From the NCBI GenBank assembly GCA_039798705.1, contig JBDKFN010000003.1:1-64000 (forward strand): DNA of 64,000 bases, in the 5' to 3' direction. Origin of the DNA: CAIKLP01 sp039798705 (GTDB lineage: Bacteria > Bacteroidota > Bacteroidia > Sphingobacteriales > Sphingobacteriaceae). The notes beneath the pieces are model-generated. The model was given only the letters and a program-made list of their open reading frames with translations. It did not search any database and was not told where the DNA came from. The translations under genes were made by a program, and so were the position numbers. Positions 7,079 to 16,881 of this stretch are shown here, piece after piece. Position 1 is the first letter of the stretch. Every line of letters starts with the position of its first letter.

Positions 7079-9697
7079 TTGAAAAAAAATAGCCCGCTTA
7101 TTCGTTTAACAATTATGATGTTGTGTTTTTGCAGCCTTAGCGCATGCAAAACAAGCAGCAAGCCTTCGTTCTTGAAAAGAACTTACCATAATATAACTGC
7201 TCATTATAATGGCTATTTCAATGCGAAAATGAAAATTGACCAAGTGGTTTCGCAAAACGAAGGCAGTGCGAAAGATCAATATGATCAATTATTAAGCATT
7301 TATAAAAAAGCAGGCGCTGGACCAGAAACCGCAAAAGGTTCTAAAGCGGGGAACCAGCCTTTGGATGAAGCTATTAAAAAAGCATCGTTCGTAATTCAAA
7401 GACATGAAAAAAGTAATTGGACAGACGATTGCTATTTTGAAATTGGCAGAGCTAATTATTACAAGAAAGATTATTTCGGCGCAATTGAATCGTTTCAATA
7501 TGTTGCTGGTAAATACAAAAATACATTTACCGGAAACAAATCGTATATCTGGCTAATCAACTGTTACGTTGAATTACAAAAGTTTCAACAGGCCGAATCC
7601 GTTATCAATATTGCATTAGGAAGCGAGACCTTTCCTAAAAAACTATTGGCAGAACTTTTTACGAGTATTGCCAATTACCATTTTGTGAAAAAGAATTACG
7701 AGAAAACAATTGAGTATCTTGAAAAAGCAATTCCTTTAGAACACAAGAAAATAAATCAAGCGCGATTTACTTATTTAACCGCACAGCTTTACGAAAAAAT
7801 AAATGAGCCAGGGAAAGCAGCCATTGCTTATCAAAAAGTAATGAAATACAACCCAAACTACGACATGGCTTTTAACGCAAAAATAAATGCTGCGCGTCTG
7901 TTTGAATCAAAAAGTAAATCATCAAAAAAAGACATTGAACGCAGTTTGAATAAAATGTTAAAAGATGAAAAAAATAAAGAGTTCAAAGACCAGATTTATT
8001 TTTCATTAGCTAACATATACGAAAACCAAGGTAATATAGACAAAGCAATCGTTTTCTATAAATTATCTTCGGCCTCAAGCATTAATAATAATGCACAAAA
8101 GGGACTTTCATTTTATAAAATTGCAAGCATCTATTTTGAAGATAAAAAATATCAATTAGCGCAAATATTTTATGACAGTGCAGGTACTTTCTTAGCAAAA
8201 TCACATCCAGGTTATGACCTAGTTCAAAATAGAAAAACTAGTTTGAATAAATTGGTAGATAACCTTAATGTAATTGCGCTTGAAGACAGCTTGCAAAAGG
8301 TCGCTAAACTTCCGGAAGCGGATAGAAATAAATTAATTGATCGTACGGTTAAAAAATCATTGGAGCAAAAAGCAAAAGAAGAAGAGTCGTTAGCCAAACT
8401 CAAAGAGTCAATGAATGCAAAACCCATACTTGAGAACGAAGGATTCAATGCAAACAAACCAAGCTCTACTTGGTATTTTTATAATACATCATCTGTTAGT
8501 TTAGGTTATTCTGAATTCTTAAAAAGATATGGAAGAAGAACGCTAGAAGACAACTGGAGAAGGGCTAACAAAGAAAGTTTTGCAAGTTTAAATACGAATG
8601 CAGGCGATCTAGGTGAAAGTGCTGACAGTGCAGCTGCTGACGGAAAAGACGCAAGCGATGCAACTGCATCCTTAAGAAAAAAATTCTTAAATAATTTACC
8701 CTTAAACGAAAATCAAATTCAAGCATCAAATGCGAAAATTGCCATGTCTCTATATAACGTTGGCCAATTTTACAGAGAAGACATTGTTGACTTTAAGACT
8801 GCGATCAAATATTACGAAACCTTATTGAAGAGATTTCCTGAGAATAAATTAAAAGTAGAAACCTATTTTCACCTATACCGTATTTATACTTCTATACCCA
8901 ATAAAAAAGAAGCAGATAATTATAAAAATAAAATAATTACGGAATTCCCTAATTCTATTTTTGCAAAAGTAATTGTTGATCCGAAATTTGTATCAGACGC
9001 AGAAGAGAAAAATAAAAAAGCAATGCATTTTTACGATAGCGTTTATAGCCTTTATTTAGATGCTAAATACGAATTAGTGATGAGCAATAAACAATTCGTA
9101 GACACTGCCTATGCTACAACCAGCATAGGACCAAAGTACGCCTATCTATACGCATTGTGCAAAGCTAAAAGCAATAATATACCAGCCTTTGAAATTGCAT
9201 TAAATGATTTAATTAAAAACTACCCATCTTCGGAAGCTGCATCAATTGCTAGGGAAACTTTGAACAAAATAAATCAGCTTAAAAACCCAAAAACTACATC
9301 GGATAGCAAAATCAACGAACCTTCTCCTTATTCTTTAGAAAGCAAAGGGCCGTTCATGGTAGTTATATCAACAGATGATAAAGCAATTTTAAAAGAGACG
9401 AAATTGCAAACAAGTAAATTCAATGGATTTCAATTTTCACTTTTAAATTTAAGTGTGAATTCTGAATTGATAGGAGATAAAATCCAAACAATAACGGTAT
9501 CTAGTTTTTTAGAAATAAATAAGGCAAAAGAATACGTTAGTACACTAAATAAGCAAGCTCCAGACGTTATCAAATTAGCAAAAGGGAGTTATCAAGTTTT
9601 TGTAATTACTGATAAGAATTATAAAATATTACAATCAAAAAAAGACATCAATCAATATTTGCAATTTTACGGAAGTAACATAGAAAACAATGAGTAA
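7079..9697 (+). CDS. porW: PorW/SprE-type TPR lipoprotein of type IX secretion
   Basis: PorW (SprE in Flavobacterium) is an outer-membrane-linked lipoprotein needed for type IX secretion and gliding, thought to link the Por/Gld motor to other parts of the machine. The 872-residue protein has a lipoprotein signal peptide with lipobox SLSAC (Cys23), then the family's N-terminal feature NITAHYNGYFNA, repeated tetratricopeptide-like helices (about 115-400 and 570-740) and a charged central region. The start is TTG at 7079; the next ATG (7114) would leave no basic n-region before the hydrophobic core, so TTG is preferred. Its end overlaps the penicillin-binding protein gene by 8 bases. Confidence 0.82.
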   Translation: MKKNSPLIRLTIMMLCFCSLSACKTSSKPSFLKRTYHNITAHYNGYFNAKMKIDQVVSQNEGSAKDQYDQLLSIYKKAGAGPETAKGSKAGNQPLDEAIKKASFVIQRHEKSNWTDDCYFEIGRANYYKKDYFGAIESFQYVAGKYKNTFTGNKSYIWLINCYVELQKFQQAESVINIALGSETFPKKLLAELFTSIANYHFVKKNYEKTIEYLEKAIPLEHKKINQARFTYLTAQLYEKINEPGKAAIAYQKVMKYNPNYDMAFNAKINAARLFESKSKSSKKDIERSLNKMLKDEKNKEFKDQIYFSLANIYENQGNIDKAIVFYKLSSASSINNNAQKGLSFYKIASIYFEDKKYQLAQIFYDSAGTFLAKSHPGYDLVQNRKTSLNKLVDNLNVIALEDSLQKVAKLPEADRNKLIDRTVKKSLEQKAKEEESLAKLKESMNAKPILENEGFNANKPSSTWYFYNTSSVSLGYSEFLKRYGRRTLEDNWRRANKESFASLNTNAGDLGESADSAAADGKDASDATASLRKKFLNNLPLNENQIQASNAKIAMSLYNVGQFYREDIVDFKTAIKYYETLLKRFPENKLKVETYFHLYRIYTSIPNKKEADNYKNKIITEFPNSIFAKVIVDPKFVSDAEEKNKKAMHFYDSVYSLYLDAKYELVMSNKQFVDTAYATTSIGPKYAYLYALCKAKSNNIPAFEIALNDLIKNYPSSEAASIARETLNKINQLKNPKTTSDSKINEPSPYSLESKGPFMVVISTDDKAILKETKLQTSKFNGFQFSLLNLSVNSELIGDKIQTITVSSFLEINKAKEYVSTLNKQAPDVIKLAKGSYQVFVITDKNYKILQSKKDINQYLQFYGSNIENNE

Positions 9698-11903
9698 CCC
9701 TTCAAACATAAGCCAGGAAGACATTAGCCATTACACCAAACTTTTTTGGAAAGTAATCATATATGGCTTTTTGGCATTTGCATTGCTGATTACAAGTGTA
9801 GCCCTTGGCTTATTTGGCGAACTACCTTCCTTTAGAGATTTAGAAAATCCTAAAAGTAATTTAGCAACAGAAGTAATATCTTCAGATGGAAATATCTTGG
9901 GAACCTACTTTGTTCAAAATAGGTCAAATGCAAAATACAAAGACCTTTCACCTAATTTAGTCAATGCGTTAATTGCAACAGAAGATGTTAGGTTTTACAA
10001 ACACTCAGGTGTAGATTTAAAAGGAACTTTTGCAATTGTTTTCTATAGTGCAATTGGCAAAAAAAGAGGCTCTAGTACAATTACCCAACAGTTGGCAAAA
10101 AATTTATTCCCTAGAAAAAAACAAAATATATTTAATATAGGAATTATCAAACTGAAGGAATGGCTTACTGCTATTAAGATTGAGCGAAACTATACTAAAG
10201 AAGAAATCATAACGATGTATTTTAACACTGTTGACTTTGGAAGCAATTCCTATGGTATTAAAGCAGCAGCTAAAACTTATTTTAGTAAAACGCCAGACAA
10301 ATTAAGTATAGACGAGTCGGCATTATTGGTTGGTATTTTAAAAGGTACAACCGTTTTCTCTCCAATAAAAAATCCTGAAAGAGCAACTAAAAGACGTAAT
10401 GTTGTTTTAGAGCAAATGGAAAAATATGGCTACATAACCGAAGCACAACTTGCAGAAAATAGCGCCAAAGAATTAAACTTAAAATTTCAAAGCCCAGATC
10501 ACAACCAAGGTTTGGCCACCTACTTTAGAGAATATGTAAGACAAGAAGTAACGGCATGGTGTAAAGAAAATAAAAAAGCTGATGGCGAAACTTATGATAT
10601 TTATAGAGATGGCTTAAAAATATATACCACCATTGACTCTAGAATGCAGGCTTATGCTGAAGAAGCGGTAAAAGAACATCTTACCTATTTACAGGCAGAA
10701 TTTTACAAGCACTGGAAAGGCAAAACTCCTTGGGGCGAACAAACAGATATCATTGTAAATGCGATGCGCAGAAGTGATCGCTACCAACAATTAAAAGACG
10801 ATGGTTTAGCAGAAGCAGAGATCAAAAAAATATTTGACACGCCTGTTAAAATGACTTTATTTTCTTGGGCCGGAGACATCGATACAACATTGTCACCGAT
10901 AGATTCTATCAAATATTATAAATGGTATTTGCGCTCTAGTTTCATGTCTATGGATCCGCACAACGGCGCAATTAAAGCATGGGTGGGTGGTCCGAATTAC
11001 GAATACTTTAAATACGATCAAGTAAAAATGGGTAAAAGACAAGTGGGTTCAACTTTTAAACCATTTGTATATACTGTTGCCATGGACAATGGTTGGTCGC
11101 CATGTTATGAAGCACCAAACTTACCCATCGTGTTTGAAGACTTTGATAATTGGTCTCCAAAAAATTCAGATGGTAAACAAGGCGGAATGATGACATTAAG
11201 AAACGGCTTAGCTAATTCTGTAAATCTTATTACTGCATTTATGATGAAGCAAGTGGGACCGCAAGCAGTTGTAAACGTTGCGAAGAAAATGGGTATCACA
11301 TCAGACATCCCTCCTTACCCTTCAATTTGTTTAGGCACAGCAGATGTTTCATTATATGAAATGGTTGGTGCATATGCTACTTATGCAAATAAAGGGGTAT
11401 GGACAGAACCTGTTTATATCACACGCATTGAAGATAAAAATGGAAATGTTTTGTATGAAAAAGTTCCACGCAAAGTGGATGCATTAAGTGAGCAAACCGC
11501 ATACCTAATGCTATACATGTTAAGAGGTGTTATCGATAAAGGAACAGGTCTTCGACTACGCGGTCCAAGGTATAGATTTACTAATCCAATTGCAGGCAAA
11601 ACAGGAACCACTCAAGAGAACTCAGATGGTTGGTTCATAGGCATTACACCAGATTTAGTTTCAGGTGTTTGGACTGGTGCGGAAGATCGTTCGGTACATT
11701 TTAGATCTACCAATTTAGGAGAAGGCGCAAATACTGCTTTGCCTATTTGGGCCCTCTATATGAAAAAAGTTTATGCTAATCCGGAATTGAAAATTAGCAA
11801 AGGAGATTTTCAAGCACCAGTTGGTGGACTAGATGTAGAAATTGATTGCGACAAATTTAAAAAGCAATCTAGTGGCGCAACTAATCCAAGTTTAGATTTT
11901 TAA
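9690..11903 (+). CDS. Class A penicillin-binding protein (transglycosylase/transpeptidase)
   Basis: Bifunctional enzyme that polymerises glycan strands from lipid II and cross-links their peptides in the periplasm. The 737-residue protein has one membrane anchor (about 20-42), a GT51 domain with catalytic Glu98 in ATEDVRFYKH and GSSTITQQLAKNLF at 127-140, and a transpeptidase domain with SxxK at Ser454-Lys457 (GSTFKPF), SVN at 510-512 and KTGT at 637-640. All active-site motifs are present. This is the PBP1A-like type. It overlaps porW by 8 bases, so the two are probably co-transcribed, and its stop overlaps the convergent uvrC stop within TTAA. Confidence 0.95.
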   Translation: MSNPSNISQEDISHYTKLFWKVIIYGFLAFALLITSVALGLFGELPSFRDLENPKSNLATEVISSDGNILGTYFVQNRSNAKYKDLSPNLVNALIATEDVRFYKHSGVDLKGTFAIVFYSAIGKKRGSSTITQQLAKNLFPRKKQNIFNIGIIKLKEWLTAIKIERNYTKEEIITMYFNTVDFGSNSYGIKAAAKTYFSKTPDKLSIDESALLVGILKGTTVFSPIKNPERATKRRNVVLEQMEKYGYITEAQLAENSAKELNLKFQSPDHNQGLATYFREYVRQEVTAWCKENKKADGETYDIYRDGLKIYTTIDSRMQAYAEEAVKEHLTYLQAEFYKHWKGKTPWGEQTDIIVNAMRRSDRYQQLKDDGLAEAEIKKIFDTPVKMTLFSWAGDIDTTLSPIDSIKYYKWYLRSSFMSMDPHNGAIKAWVGGPNYEYFKYDQVKMGKRQVGSTFKPFVYTVAMDNGWSPCYEAPNLPIVFEDFDNWSPKNSDGKQGGMMTLRNGLANSVNLITAFMMKQVGPQAVVNVAKKMGITSDIPPYPSICLGTADVSLYEMVGAYATYANKGVWTEPVYITRIEDKNGNVLYEKVPRKVDALSEQTAYLMLYMLRGVIDKGTGLRLRGPRYRFTNPIAGKTGTTQENSDGWFIGITPDLVSGVWTGAEDRSVHFRSTNLGEGANTALPIWALYMKKVYANPELKISKGDFQAPVGGLDVEIDCDKFKKQSSGATNPSLDF

Positions 11904-13702
11904 ATCGCTTCTGAAAAATAATTTTGCAAAGCAATTAATTGCTTTTGATTTAATACGGTGGCTAGCTCTTCTGGGCTAGCCATTTTTATTTTCTTTACAG
12001 ATTTAAATTTGCGTAATAATTTTTCTATGGTTGTTTTACCTATTCCATCTATTTCGGATAATTCAGAAACCAATGTGCCATTGTCTCTTTTCTTACGATG
12101 AAATGTAATTCCAAAACGATGTGCTTCGTCTCTTAATTGCTGTATAATTCTCAAACTATCCGATTTTTTATCAATGTACAATGGAACCGAATCTCCAGGA
12201 TAATAAATTTCTTCGAGTCTTTTAGCAATTCCTATGATGGTTAATTTTTTTTCAATGCCTAGTTTCTTTAAACTATTCATAGCAGCCGATAGCTGCCCCT
12301 TGCCTCCATCAATTACTACCAACTGAGGTAATTCCTCATTTTCTTCTATTAATCGCTTATAGCGCCTAAAAACAGCTTCTTCCATTGTGGCAAAATCGTT
12401 TGGCCCCACAACAGTTTTCACATTGAAATGACGGTAATCTTTTTTAGATGGCTTCGCGTTTTTGAAAACTACAATAGCCGAAACTGGATAATCTCCTTGA
12501 AAATTGGAGTTGTCAAAACATTCGATGTGAACAGGAAGTTGGTTGAGTCGCAAATCTTTTTGCATTTGTGTCAATAGACGTTCCGTTCTAACTTCCGGAT
12601 TTAATTTTTCGTATTGATCTAATCTTGACTTTTTATAAAAGAGGGTGTTTTTAAGTGATAAGTCTAACAGGTTTTTTTTATCACCCAATTTTGGTACAAT
12701 AAATTTAATGCGTTCCGAAGTGGTCATCTCAATTTCAAAAGGCACAATTATTTCTTTGGCATTACTTTCAAACTTATTTCTAAAATCACTGATGGCAAAC
12801 AATAAAAGTTCTTCGTCGCTTTCATCTAATTTTTTGCGCAACTCAATGGTTTGTGTTTGTGTAATCACGCCCTTGTTCACTTTCAGGTAATTCACAAAAG
12901 CCATTTTATCATCTGATGAAATAGAGAATACATCTACATCATCAATGGTCGTGCTCACTACCGTAGACTTGCTTTGGTAATTTTCTAAGGTGTCAATTTT
13001 TTCTTTATATGTTGCAGCCTTTTCAAAGTTTAAAGACGTAGCCGCTTCATTCATGTGCTGTTTAAGCTTATTCAGAATCGGATTGATGTTTCCTTTTAAT
13101 AAGTCTTTAATATCTTGAATGTCTTTATTGTAATCTGCTTCTGATTGAAAACCTTGACATGGTCCCTTGCAATTACCAATCTGGTATTCTAAACAAACTT
13201 TAAATTTGCCACTTGAAATATTCGATTCACTCAATGCTAAATTGCAATTCCGAATCGGGTACATCGTTTTAATAAATTCTAAAACGGTATGCATCATTCT
13301 TCCTGAAGCATAAGGCCCCAAATAGGTTGAGCCATCTTTAACAATTCTGCGGGTAGGAAATATGCGCGGGAAATTTTCTTTTTTGATACAGATAGATGAA
13401 AAAGTTTTATCATCCTTTAGTAAAATGTTATAGCGTGGTTGATGCTTTTTAATTAAAGCATTTTCTAATAACCAAGCATCAATTTCGGTGTCTACAATGG
13501 TAAATTTAATATCGCGAATTTTGCTAACCAGCGTTTTGGTTTTTGCATTAACACGATCATTGTTAAAATAAGAGCTGACCCTATTTTTTAGGTCTTTTGC
13601 TTTACCAATATAAATGATGGTTCCAACTTCATCGTAATATTGATATATCCCTGGCTTATGAGGAATTTCAGACAATATTATTTTGTAGTCGAATGCAGAC
13701 AT
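11900..13702 (-). CDS. uvrC: Excinuclease ABC subunit C
   Basis: UvrC makes both incisions around a lesion in nucleotide excision repair with UvrA and UvrB. The 600-residue protein shows the N-terminal GIY-YIG nuclease (GIY 18-20, YIG 31-33, Arg41 in KNRV), a Cys-containing linker with GNCKGPCQG, a UVR domain that binds UvrB (about 205-240), the RNase H-like C-terminal nuclease (HIECFDNSNFQG, VVIDGGKGQL) and tandem helix-hairpin-helix at the end (IDGIGKTTIEKLL). Length is normal. It is a single-gene unit, with a terminator just upstream belonging to the gld genes. Confidence 0.97.
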   Translation of the reverse strand: MSAFDYKIILSEIPHKPGIYQYYDEVGTIIYIGKAKDLKNRVSSYFNNDRVNAKTKTLVSKIRDIKFTIVDTEIDAWLLENALIKKHQPRYNILLKDDKTFSSICIKKENFPRIFPTRRIVKDGSTYLGPYASGRMMHTVLEFIKTMYPIRNCNLALSESNISSGKFKVCLEYQIGNCKGPCQGFQSEADYNKDIQDIKDLLKGNINPILNKLKQHMNEAATSLNFEKAATYKEKIDTLENYQSKSTVVSTTIDDVDVFSISSDDKMAFVNYLKVNKGVITQTQTIELRKKLDESDEELLLFAISDFRNKFESNAKEIIVPFEIEMTTSERIKFIVPKLGDKKNLLDLSLKNTLFYKKSRLDQYEKLNPEVRTERLLTQMQKDLRLNQLPVHIECFDNSNFQGDYPVSAIVVFKNAKPSKKDYRHFNVKTVVGPNDFATMEEAVFRRYKRLIEENEELPQLVVIDGGKGQLSAAMNSLKKLGIEKKLTIIGIAKRLEEIYYPGDSVPLYIDKKSDSLRIIQQLRDEAHRFGITFHRKKRDNGTLVSELSEIDGIGKTTIEKLLRKFKSVKKIKMASPEELATVLNQKQLIALQNYFSEAI

Positions 13703-13728
13703 TTCTTTATTTTAATTAACAAGCAATC

Positions 13729-13766
13729 AAAAAAAAAGTTGACCTAATTAGATCAACTTTTTTTTG
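13729..13766 (-). terminator. Intrinsic terminator of the gldKLMN operon
   Basis: A hairpin with arms AAGTTGACCTAA and TTAGATCAACTT lies 14 bases after the gldN stop, flanked by runs of A on the left and T on the right. The single mispair is C with A on the plus strand but becomes a G-U wobble in RNA made from the minus strand, followed by a U run. This fits termination of gldN transcription before uvrC. Confidence 0.8.
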
Positions 13767-13779
13767 ATTTTTTAAAATC

Positions 13780-14613
13780 CTAGTATTCCCAAAGGTCATG
13801 TTCTTTGTTGAACAATTCCAATTTAATTCTATTTGCTTCGATCAATGCATCCATTCCAGTTGCATAATCTTCGATACGGTAATCTTTTTCGTTAGACCAT
13901 TTAGTAATATAACTACTGAATAATCTTTGAACAAAGAAGTCATCGTAACTTAAACGACCTGCATCATTCTGACGGTTGAAAACTTCAGCTTGTGCTAAAA
14001 TTTTTCTTGCATCATTGAAATAGATCCAGAATAGTGCTGCTTTACCAACTTCTTCTCCAGATGAATTACGCATGATGTAAACTGGTGCAACACCAATAAT
14101 TCTTGGCTCATAGATTGAACGTTGTTTATCAAAGAACCATTCTTCTTTTAAACGATAAGCTACAATATCATCTCTATTTAAAGTACGAGTAGAAATTTCT
14201 TTAGTAAATGTACCGTCCAATTGCTCTACGTCTAAGGTATCGCTTCCTGCGCCAATTGCAGCAACTTCTTCAGGAGTCATTGGAACTTTAAACTCATCAC
14301 CAAAATCTTTTGGCCCAGATGGATTAGGATTGTATGCAGTTAATTCTCCTGCTAATACCGCATCCATAATTACATCGATTAGTTTTGCACGAGGGTAAGT
14401 CATTGGGAGATTTTGTTTTTCTCTCAAATCAATTACTCGCCAAACACGCTTAGCCCACATTACATCTGCTTCTCTTAAAGGAGCATATGAAGTTACACTA
14501 GCCATTTTTACATTGGTTTTTTGGTAAACCCCATCCAAAGGTGGTTCGGTTTGCGCAAAGACACTTACTGAAAACAGTAAGGCCATTAAGGTGATGATTA
14601 ATTTATTTTTCAT
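13780..14613 (-). CDS. gldN: Gliding motility / type IX secretion protein GldN
   Basis: GldN (PorN) is a periplasmic protein that, with the lipoprotein GldK, forms rings below the outer membrane in the type IX secretion machine and contacts GldM. The 277-residue protein has a Sec signal peptide ending at VFAQ (about residue 21), then a soluble domain containing ADVMWAKRVWRVIDLREKQNLP and EWFFDKQRSIYEPRIIGVAP, both typical of the family. It is the last gene of gldKLMN, 17 bases after gldM, and is closed by a clear terminator. Confidence 0.93.
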   Translation of the reverse strand: MKNKLIITLMALLFSVSVFAQTEPPLDGVYQKTNVKMASVTSYAPLREADVMWAKRVWRVIDLREKQNLPMTYPRAKLIDVIMDAVLAGELTAYNPNPSGPKDFGDEFKVPMTPEEVAAIGAGSDTLDVEQLDGTFTKEISTRTLNRDDIVAYRLKEEWFFDKQRSIYEPRIIGVAPVYIMRNSSGEEVGKAALFWIYFNDARKILAQAEVFNRQNDAGRLSYDDFFVQRLFSSYITKWSNEKDYRIEDYATGMDALIEANRIKLELFNKEHDLWEY

Positions 14614-14630
14614 TTCTATAAGTCTATAGA

Positions 14631-16160
14631 TTATTGCACACTAATAATAACACTGTTTAATCTTCTGTTAGATCCATCAGGACCAGAAGCAATAATGTCA
14701 TCGAATAATACTTTATCTTTTGGACCCAATGCATTCATTGCACTTACTACTTCAGAAGTAATACCAGCACCTGATACAGAAATTCTTAATGGGTCTTGTC
14801 TTGCTCTGATAATGGTAACTGTATATGATTTAACATTGAATTTTAAATCGAAGTCAAAGTTTTCTAATACTGCAAATACCCCTCTTTGTGCTCTCAATTG
14901 AGAAGCATTCATTGGACCACTTGTAATACCGCCAACTTTAGCAACTGGATCTGGTACACGTTTCACACGGTATTCCATTCCACCTAATTGTTTTACATTT
15001 CCTTTAGAAACCTCACCGCTTACAGAAATCATAACTTTCCCAGCTTCTGATACTCTAGCAATGTATTTACCATTTCCGCCAGTTAATGCGCCCTTACCTA
15101 CAATAGATGCACGTAATTTTTCTTTTGGCATACCTGGTACTGAAACCGAAATAGGGTTATCTACACCAATGTAAAGAACATTCATTTTATCTGCAGAAAT
15201 TACCGCTGTTGGTTTTGCTGCTTGGTATTCTGATTCGAATTTATAAGGTTTAATTGATCCATCTGGACCTTTCACATTGATTACACCACCCCATTTAATA
15301 AATCCTTCTTGTGTTGGTGTAATTTTGTATTTACCTTTTCCATTTTCAACAGGCAATGAACGACCACCTACCACAATGTTTGGCGCTTGTGACTTACTTG
15401 ACGCAGAAATAAACACGTCTGCTTCGTATGTCTGTCCAACCAATACATAACTTGTAGGCGCAACAACTGTTGCCTCTAATTGATCAAATTTAAAGTCGGT
15501 TGCATTAATTTTACTTAATAAGTATTTTACTACTTCTGCTTCCGCATTTTTATTGTCGTTTTGGTTTTTAGAAAGTAAAGTAACTACAGCAGTAACTGGA
15601 ACACCTTGAAAGTTTTTCTCTTCCCAAGTTTTCTTTACGCCTTCTTTATCTTTAGGAGGCTCAACTGCATTTAAACTAAAGTCAAACTCTGCACGATCTT
15701 TTGGATCTACTAAGTCCATTAATTTAGCTCTTGTTTCTAAAATTTTTGCTTTCAATTGTGATCCTCTTTTGGCAGTCAACATTAATTGCGTACCAATTTC
15801 CATGTCACTTCTTTTAGCAATATCTCCAGACTCTTCATCAATACCACCAGCTAATTCAGTTAATTCTGTTTTAATAGCTTCAATGTAAGTATCTAATTCG
15901 CCTGTGTATTTTTTTGCTAATTGTGCTTTATCATAAAAAGGTTTAGTTTTTACAGGATCATTTCTCAATGATGATTCGAAAGCATCATAGGTAATCTTGT
16001 TTGCCGCAGAAAAGTTTCCCGCAGTTGTTACTAAACCATCGTTTACTAATTTAAAGGCATTCATGAATTCTTCAGATACATTCAGCGCCAACATTGCTGT
16101 TAGTACTAAATACATCATCCCAATCATCTTCTGCCTTGGTGTTTCGTTACCAGCCGCCAT
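14631..16160 (-). CDS. gldM: Gliding motility / type IX secretion motor protein GldM
   Basis: GldM (PorM) pairs with GldL to form the proton-driven rotary motor of gliding and type IX secretion; its large periplasmic part reaches towards the GldK/GldN ring. The 509-residue protein begins AAGNETPRQKMIGMMYLVLT, the conserved entry to the single membrane helix (about 10-30), followed by a helical region and several beta-rich periplasmic domains. Length matches the family. It sits 36 bases after gldL and 17 before gldN. No oddities were seen. Confidence 0.95.
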   Translation of the reverse strand: MAAGNETPRQKMIGMMYLVLTAMLALNVSEEFMNAFKLVNDGLVTTAGNFSAANKITYDAFESSLRNDPVKTKPFYDKAQLAKKYTGELDTYIEAIKTELTELAGGIDEESGDIAKRSDMEIGTQLMLTAKRGSQLKAKILETRAKLMDLVDPKDRAEFDFSLNAVEPPKDKEGVKKTWEEKNFQGVPVTAVVTLLSKNQNDNKNAEAEVVKYLLSKINATDFKFDQLEATVVAPTSYVLVGQTYEADVFISASSKSQAPNIVVGGRSLPVENGKGKYKITPTQEGFIKWGGVINVKGPDGSIKPYKFESEYQAAKPTAVISADKMNVLYIGVDNPISVSVPGMPKEKLRASIVGKGALTGGNGKYIARVSEAGKVMISVSGEVSKGNVKQLGGMEYRVKRVPDPVAKVGGITSGPMNASQLRAQRGVFAVLENFDFDLKFNVKSYTVTIIRARQDPLRISVSGAGITSEVVSAMNALGPKDKVLFDDIIASGPDGSNRRLNSVIISVQ

Positions 16161-16196
16161 CGTTTATAGTATTTCTAAATTATTAAACTGATATAA

Positions 16197-16814
16197 TTAC
16201 TTATTGATTGTCATTGCAGACAACATGTTACCATAAACGGCATTCAACGAAGCCAAGTTTTGTGTTAACTTACCTACTTCATCTTTGAAGTTACGCGCGT
16301 CAGCTAATGAATCGCTGAATGCTTGCATCGTTTCTGAAATGTTTGCATATGATGAACTCAAGCCTTCTACCGATTTAGAAGCAGCTTGTAATTTAGAAGC
16401 AAATTCGTTTGAAGAAGAAGCAATATCCGCTGCGCTAGAAATAGCAGCAACTCTATCACCAAAGTTTCTTAAGCCATCACCTAAACTAGCGATTAATTCT
16501 GGACCCACTTTCGCTTCTGCCATCATTTGATCTAGTTGTTGTGTAACTGTACCTTCCATTTTAGGTGCTGCAGCTTTTTTAGGCTTAGCAGCTTCTTCTG
16601 CATGAGCAAGTTCTGGATATACTAAGGCCCAATCGTATTCAGCATGTGGTTTTTCGAATGCTGATAAGAAGAAAATTCCCGCCTCTGTAAGTAGTCCTAC
16701 AATCAATAATTCATTAGCAAATTTTAAGTGAATGATTTTGAAAAGTGCTCCAATAATTACGACTGCTGCACCAATACCATAAACTTTGGCCATGATATTT
16801 TTGTAATTGCTCAT
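16197..16814 (-). CDS. gldL: Gliding motility / type IX secretion motor protein GldL
   Basis: Inner-membrane partner of GldM; a pentamer of GldL surrounds the GldM helices and is believed to use the proton gradient. The 205-residue protein has two N-terminal membrane helices (about 9-28 and 33-53) and a cytoplasmic C-terminal part with helical, partly coiled segments (about 85-205). Charged residues lie within the membrane spans, Lys26 in helix 1 and Glu44 in helix 2, as expected for the ion path of the family. It follows gldK after a 67-base AT-rich gap in which I saw no hairpin. Confidence 0.93.
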   Translation of the reverse strand: MSNYKNIMAKVYGIGAAVVIIGALFKIIHLKFANELLIVGLLTEAGIFFLSAFEKPHAEYDWALVYPELAHAEEAAKPKKAAAPKMEGTVTQQLDQMMAEAKVGPELIASLGDGLRNFGDRVAAISSAADIASSSNEFASKLQAASKSVEGLSSSYANISETMQAFSDSLADARNFKDEVGKLTQNLASLNAVYGNMLSAMTINK

Positions 16815-16881
16815 TTGTTTTTCAGTTTTAAGTTTTAAATTGTATTAATTATGTTTTTTTGTTTTAATGTTTTTGTTTGAC

